9,696 nt of DNA from CAYTQK01 sp964439745. Its GTDB lineage: Bacteria; Desulfobacterota; Desulfobacteria; Desulfobacterales; Desulfosudaceae. The position numbers were made by a program, and so were the translations under genes. Below, piece by piece: positions 5,501 to 9,696 of the stretch. Position 1 is the stretch's first letter; each line of letters opens with the position of its first letter. A model generated the notes under the pieces. The model was not told the DNA's origin, searched no databases, and was given only the letters and a program-made list of their open reading frames with translations. Where the stretch lies: the NCBI GenBank assembly GCA_964439745.1, contig CAYTQK010000114.1, forward strand, positions 1-9,696. The letters run 5' to 3'.

Positions 5501-8281
5501 ATGACAACCATAGACAAGCTTTATGCCGTCGGCATCGACCTGGGCACCACCAATTCGGCGGTTGCCTATGCCCGGCTGGAGGCCGAGGCCGGTATGCGGC
5601 CGGCGATTCAACGGTTTTCCATCCCCCAGCTGACCGGCAGCGGAAAATTTTCCCGCCTGCCGGTGCTGCCTTCCTTTTTGTACCTGCCCGGCGAATATGA
5701 AATTTCCGAAGCGGCCATTGCCCATCCCTGGCGCATGCCGGACAAGCGTTTTGCCGGCGGCTTTGCCCGTGACTTCGGCGCCAATATCCCCGCCCGCCTG
5801 GCCATGTCCGCCAAGAGCTGGCTGTGTGAAAAAGACGCCGACCGTACCGGCCGCATTCTCCCCTGGGGCGCGCCCGACGAGGTCGGCCGGGTTTCGCCGG
5901 TGGAAGCCTCGGCCGCCTACCTGGCCCATATCAGGAACGCCTGGAACCATGCCTGCGGGGAAGAAGAGGAAGAGTACCTGGAGAATCAGCTGGTGACCGT
6001 GACCGTCCCGGCTTCCTTCAACGAGGTGGCCCGGGACCTGACCCTGGAAGCCGCGGCCATGGCCGGGCTGAACGAAGTGGTCCTGCTGGAAGAACCCCTG
6101 GCCGCCTTTTACAGCTGGCTGACCCGTCACGAAAAAGACTGGGCGGACCTGGTCTCCCCCGGCGAACTGATCCTGGTCTGCGACGTGGGCGGCGGCACCA
6201 CCGACCTGACCCTGATCACCCTCCGCGACGGGCACGGCACTCCGCGCTTTGAACGCATTGCCGTGGGTGATCACCTCATCCTGGGCGGCGACAACATGGA
6301 CCTGGCCCTGGCCCGGGAGGCGGAGGCCCGGATGGGCCGTTCGCTTTCCGCCGATCAACTAAAGACGCTCTGCCACCTGTGCCGCCGGGCCAAGGAACGG
6401 CTGCTGGAAAATCCCGGTGAATCCGAACGCCTGACCCTGATGGGCGAGGGCAGCAGCCTGATTGCCGGCACCCTCTCCGCCGACCTGGCCGGCGAAACCG
6501 TTCGGCAAATCGTGCTGGAACATTTTTTTCCCCTGGAACCGGCCGTCGCGGAAGAGGAATTTACCCGGCCGAAAGGCCGTTCGGAATTCGGCCTGTCCTA
6601 TGAAAATGTCAGCGCCATCACCGCCCATATCTCGCAATTTCTGCGGCGCCATGAAGCCGACACCCGCCGCCTGCTGTCCCGGCCGCCCGTGCCCGACCTG
6701 ATCCTGTTCAACGGGGGAGCACTGCAGCCCGGAATAATCCAGGAACGAATCCGGAAGAGCGTCTGTCAGGCCTGGGCCATTGATGCCTCCCCTTCTCCGC
6801 GGGTGATGGATAACCCCGTCCATGACGCGGCCGTATCCATCGGCGCCGCCTATTACGGCCTGGTCAAGGCCGGCCAAGGGGTCCGCGTGGGCAGCGGGAG
6901 CCCCCGTTCCTTTTACCTGGGGGTAAACCGGGAAGCCGACTCCTCCGAAGGTGAAGCCGGTCTCTGCGTGGTGGAACGCGGAGTGGACGAAGGCACCCTC
7001 ATCGAACTGCCGGAGCAGCGCTTCGAGGTGGTAGCCAACCGCCAGGTCAGTTTCAATCTTTACAGCTCCAGCTTCCGCTCCGGCGACCGCCACGGCGATC
7101 TCATCGCCCTGGACGATTCGGTCATCCCCCTGTCCCCGGTCCAGACGGTCGTCCAGTTCGGGGAGAAAGGCCAGGCCCGGAACATCCCGGTACAGATCGA
7201 GGCGGAGTACACCGAGCTGGGCACCCTGGTCTTGTGGTGCCGCTCCCTGATCAGCCCTCACCGCTGGCAGCTGCAGTTCCAGCTCCGGGAAACCGCCGCC
7301 GGGCTGGACATGCCCGCGACCGGTACCACCCTGGAGGATGCCGTGGTGGCCCGCGCCTTGGAGACAGTGACCGAGGTGCTGGCCCATCCGGCCACCGATC
7401 ACGCCGCCGCCAGGCGCCTGGCCGGCCTGGCCCAGGAGGTGGCCGGCATCCTGGAGTTGCCCAAGGAAAAATGGCCGCTCTCTTTTTTGCGCGCCCTGGC
7501 CGACGCCCTTATCGTTGAAAAACAGCGGCGTAAAATTTCGGCCGCCCATGAGACCCGCTGGCTCAACCTGGCCGGATTCGCCGCCCGGCCCGGCATCGGC
7601 GACGGTTTTGACGGCCAGCGGGTGAAAGCCCTGTGGCGGATTTACAACCGGGGATTGTGCTTTCCCAACCAGGCCCAGGTCAAAAATGAATTGTGGATCT
7701 TGGTTCGGCGCATCGCCTTCGGGCTTAAACCCCGACAGCAGCGCCAGGTTCTGCAGGATGTCTCCCCCCTGATCCTGCCCCGTAAAAACGAGCGCCCGAA
7801 AGTGTCGGCCCAGGAAGCCGTTGAGATCTGGATGGCCCTGGCCAACATGGAGCGCCTGCTGGTCAAGGACAAGATCGCCTGCGGCCGGGCCCTGCTGTCC
7901 CTGGCCACCTCCAAAAAAGGCAAGCCACAGCATCTCTGGGTTTTGTCCCGACTGGGGGCGCGGGAAATGCTGTATGGGTCGGCGGACAGGGTGATTCCGC
8001 CGGACGAGGCGGCCGGCTGGGCGGCAGCCATCCTCTCGCTGGAGCGGCTGCCAGCCGGTGCCAAGGCCGCCGCCGTCACCGAGATGGTCCGCCGTACCGG
8101 CGACCGTACCCGGGACGTGGAACAGAAGGTTACCGACCGGGTCCTGGCCTGGCTGGAAGCCATCGGCCTGGCCGACCGCTTCGAAAAAATGGTCCGCGAA
8201 GTGGTGCCGGTAACCGGGCCGGAAGAGGAGTCCGGGCGCTACGGCGAATCCCTGCCGGCCGGCCTGATCCTGAGGACCTGA
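5501..8281 (+). CDS. Hsp70-family ATPase with a DUF3731-like C-terminal region
   Basis: A cytosolic, 926-residue divergent Hsp70. The ATPase domain (about 8-430) is intact: phosphate-1 IDLGTTNS (12-19, D13 equals DnaK D8), K105 in AKSWL at the place of DnaK K70, VPASFNE (169-175), the EEP Glu of the connect motif (198), phosphate-2 DVGGGTTDLT (228-237, T233 equals DnaK T199), LGGDNMD (261-267), and the adenosine motif ILFNGGALQPG (401-411). It should therefore bind and probably hydrolyse ATP. There is no DnaK-like substrate-binding beta-sandwich plus lid or EEVD-type tail that I recognise. Instead, a beta-rich segment (about 480-600) is followed by a helical region with WLNLAGFAARPG (687-698) and ELWILVRR (730-737), which I assign from memory to DUF3731. 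About 280 residues longer than DnaK. No dnaJ or grpE is near. The start has AAAGGA (5490-5495) 5 nt upstream. The substrate and partners are unknown; the DUF2760 protein is the best candidate partner. Confidence 0.93.
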   Translation: MTTIDKLYAVGIDLGTTNSAVAYARLEAEAGMRPAIQRFSIPQLTGSGKFSRLPVLPSFLYLPGEYEISEAAIAHPWRMPDKRFAGGFARDFGANIPARLAMSAKSWLCEKDADRTGRILPWGAPDEVGRVSPVEASAAYLAHIRNAWNHACGEEEEEYLENQLVTVTVPASFNEVARDLTLEAAAMAGLNEVVLLEEPLAAFYSWLTRHEKDWADLVSPGELILVCDVGGGTTDLTLITLRDGHGTPRFERIAVGDHLILGGDNMDLALAREAEARMGRSLSADQLKTLCHLCRRAKERLLENPGESERLTLMGEGSSLIAGTLSADLAGETVRQIVLEHFFPLEPAVAEEEFTRPKGRSEFGLSYENVSAITAHISQFLRRHEADTRRLLSRPPVPDLILFNGGALQPGIIQERIRKSVCQAWAIDASPSPRVMDNPVHDAAVSIGAAYYGLVKAGQGVRVGSGSPRSFYLGVNREADSSEGEAGLCVVERGVDEGTLIELPEQRFEVVANRQVSFNLYSSSFRSGDRHGDLIALDDSVIPLSPVQTVVQFGEKGQARNIPVQIEAEYTELGTLVLWCRSLISPHRWQLQFQLRETAAGLDMPATGTTLEDAVVARALETVTEVLAHPATDHAAARRLAGLAQEVAGILELPKEKWPLSFLRALADALIVEKQRRKISAAHETRWLNLAGFAARPGIGDGFDGQRVKALWRIYNRGLCFPNQAQVKNELWILVRRIAFGLKPRQQRQVLQDVSPLILPRKNERPKVSAQEAVEIWMALANMERLLVKDKIACGRALLSLATSKKGKPQHLWVLSRLGAREMLYGSADRVIPPDEAAGWAAAILSLERLPAGAKAAAVTEMVRRTGDRTRDVEQKVTDRVLAWLEAIGLADRFEKMVREVVPVTGPEEESGRYGESLPAGLILRT

Positions 8282-8301
8282 GCCCGGCCGGCGGCGAAGA
8301 A

Positions 8302-9696
8302 TCAGCCGGCTTCCCGGGCCAGAAACCGCTGGTAGTCGTACATCCGGGCAACCGCCTTGACGGCCCGCTCGGGAGTGGGGAAAAAGACTCCCTTGAAATC
8401 ACTGCCGGCCACCTTGTAGAGGGTCTTGTCCTCGCTTTCGTCGGTGATGATGTTGACCCCCAGCACCGGCTTGCCGTATTTCTCCATCATGTTGACCACG
8501 TGCTGAAGGTACTGTTCTTCAAAATCGTACATGGCCTTGATGACCGCCTCGAAAAATTCTTCGTCATAGTCCGGGTCGACCCGGGCCGTTTCCACCAGCC
8601 GCCTGGCGCCCAGGCGCCGTCCCCGGATACCCAGGTGCAGAACGATATCACAGCCGTCCCATTTCATCAGCTCTTCCATGACCAGCAGGGGAAACTGGTT
8701 GTCCCGCTCGCCCACCAGGTCGATGGGATTGGCCCGGCTCCAGTACGGCGGCAGAATACCGTCGATGGTCTCGATCAAGTCTGGCGGCAGTTCCGGAACC
8801 GACAGGTTATAGCTGGCGCAGAGATCCGAGGCGACCACGCCCCAGCCGCCGCCCAGGGTCATAATGCCGACGCGGTTGCCCCGCGGCAAGGGCAGGGAAG
8901 AAAAGGCGGCGCACAGGTCCAGCATGTCCATGGGATGATCCACCTTGACGATACCGGACTGGCGGCAGACCGCGTCAAAGACCCGGGTATTGGAGGTCAG
9001 GGCGCCGGTATGGCTGGCCGCGGCCTTGCTGCCGGCCTCGGTCTGGCCGCCCTTCAGCAGTACGATGGGCTTTTTGGCGGAAAGCCGCCGGGCGCTGCGC
9101 AGAAACCGCTGGCCGTTCTTGACGCTTTCGATGTACAGCATGACGATTTCGGTCAGCTCGTCGAGCTCGAACCCCTCCAGGTAATCCTCGATGGTCACCA
9201 TGGCTTCATTGCCCGACCCGCTGAAGGCCCGGATTTCAATTCCCTGCTGTTCGGCAAAATGCAGCAATTGCCCGCCCATGTTGCCGGACTGGGCCACCAC
9301 CGCGATTCCGCCGGGATCGGGCCAGACCAGGGAACCGGTACAATAGAGCCGGTTATGGGGATTGATGATACCCATGGTGTTGGGTCCCACCACCAGGATG
9401 CCCGCCTGCCGGGCTTTTTCAATGACTTCGGTTTCCAGCTGCCTGCCCGCGGTACCGGTTTCCCCGAAGCCCGAGGTGATCAGCAGCATATTCTTGACGC
9501 CTTTGGCGGCCAGCTCATCAATCAGTCCGGAGACCATGGCGGCCGGAATGGTGACCACGGCCAGATCGACCGGCCCGGGGATCCCGGTGCTCGGGGGCGA
9601 GGTCGGCCGGCCGGCCAGGGGGTGCCGGCGGGGGTTGGACAGGGTGGTGGGGCCCTCATACCACTTGCTGACCGCGGTCGGCAGAGCGATTGCGCG
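8302..9696 (-). CDS. ADP-forming acyl-CoA synthetase (acetate-CoA ligase type), alpha chain, cut by the right edge
   Basis: Related to the alpha subunit of ADP-forming acetyl/acyl-CoA synthetases and of succinyl-CoA synthetase, which convert acyl-CoA, ADP and phosphate to acid, CoA and ATP (or the reverse). About 464 residues are visible; the reading frame stays open to the edge, so the start is missing. In order: the end of a CoA-binding Rossmann domain (GPVDLAVVTIPA, then LLITSGFGETG, VVGPNTMGIINP), a flavodoxin-like domain (GIAVVAQSGNMGG), the SHTGAL motif whose His (codon 9010-9012) corresponds to the phosphorylated His of the family (GHAGA in succinyl-CoA synthetase), and a second ligase domain with GIMTLGGGWGVVASDL and NPIDLVG. 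It ends at PERAVKAVARMYDYQRFL without an ATP-grasp (beta) domain, so a separate beta chain would be needed for ATP synthesis. The first 30 visible residues are Pro-rich and fit the family poorly. A protein acetyltransferase-type fusion is not visible. Confidence 0.88.
   Translation of the reverse strand, partial: RAIALPTAVSKWYEGPTTLSNPRRHPLAGRPTSPPSTGIPGPVDLAVVTIPAAMVSGLIDELAAKGVKNMLLITSGFGETGTAGRQLETEVIEKARQAGILVVGPNTMGIINPHNRLYCTGSLVWPDPGGIAVVAQSGNMGGQLLHFAEQQGIEIRAFSGSGNEAMVTIEDYLEGFELDELTEIVMLYIESVKNGQRFLRSARRLSAKKPIVLLKGGQTEAGSKAAASHTGALTSNTRVFDAVCRQSGIVKVDHPMDMLDLCAAFSSLPLPRGNRVGIMTLGGGWGVVASDLCASYNLSVPELPPDLIETIDGILPPYWSRANPIDLVGERDNQFPLLVMEELMKWDGCDIVLHLGIRGRRLGARRLVETARVDPDYDEEFFEAVIKAMYDFEEQYLQHVVNMMEKYGKPVLGVNIITDESEDKTLYKVAGSDFKGVFFPTPERAVKAVARMYDYQRFLAREAG

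Noticed and set aside
5375..7933. Two long abutting open frames (327 and 524 codons) on the minus strand across the Hsp70 gene
   Set aside because: They lie opposite a gene with intact Hsp70 motifs, have Gly/Gln/Ala-rich compositions typical of antisense translation of GC-rich codons, and show no recognisable family motif.
8287..8310. GCCGGC-N12-GCCGGC pairing between the convergent Hsp70 and acyl-CoA synthetase genes as a terminator
   Set aside because: Only 6 bp of self-complementary sequence, no T-run on either strand, and it overlaps the stop of the minus-strand gene. GCCGGC is very common in this GC-rich DNA.
9559..9696. Frameshift in the acyl-CoA synthetase near the right edge
   Set aside because: One alternative frame hits a stop and the other gives no family-like sequence, while the current frame joins smoothly into GPVDLAVVTIPA. 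The poor match upstream is noted instead as an oddity.

Overview
The window is GC-rich, densely coded bacterial chromosome with seven protein genes. Two of them run off the ends. There is no sign of a mobile element, CRISPR array, rRNA or tRNA. Three things point to an anaerobic, Gram-negative, Desulfobacterota-like (deltaproteobacterial) bacterium: a large multidomain pyruvate:ferredoxin oxidoreductase, an ADP-forming acyl-CoA synthetase alpha chain, and MlaA/MlaC outer-membrane lipid proteins together with a DUF2760 protein. The taxonomic call is inference from gene content, not from a marker gene.

Layout, left to right. (1) 1-1190, minus: N-terminal third of nifJ (PFOR). (2) 1191-1448: divergent intergenic region with an AT-rich promoter patch. 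(3) 1449-3634, plus: mlaA, mlaC and a two-TM DUF2760 protein, closely spaced and probably one transcript. (4) 3651-5165, minus: a phytoene-desaturase-like FAD oxidoreductase, tail-to-tail with DUF2760 (16 nt gap). (5) 5166-5500: a 335-nt divergent regulatory region with two inverted repeats and candidate promoters on both strands. (6) 5501-8281, plus: a 926-residue Hsp70-family protein with a non-canonical C-terminal half (DUF3731-like). (7) 8302-9696, minus: an acyl-CoA synthetase alpha chain, tail-to-tail with Hsp70 (20 nt gap) and cut by the right edge.

Three functional themes appear. The flanks are energy metabolism: PFOR makes acetyl-CoA and reduced ferredoxin, and ADP-forming acyl-CoA synthetases convert acyl-CoA to acid plus ATP. 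MlaA and MlaC act in phospholipid traffic between the outer and inner membranes, but their usual inner-membrane ABC partners (MlaFEDB) are not here. The least characterised part is the DUF2760 membrane protein plus the divergent Hsp70. From memory these two families often sit side by side; here they are separated by the FAD oxidoreductase gene, and DUF2760 follows the Mla genes instead. That pair is the best candidate in this window for an undescribed system, possibly a membrane-anchored chaperone machine.
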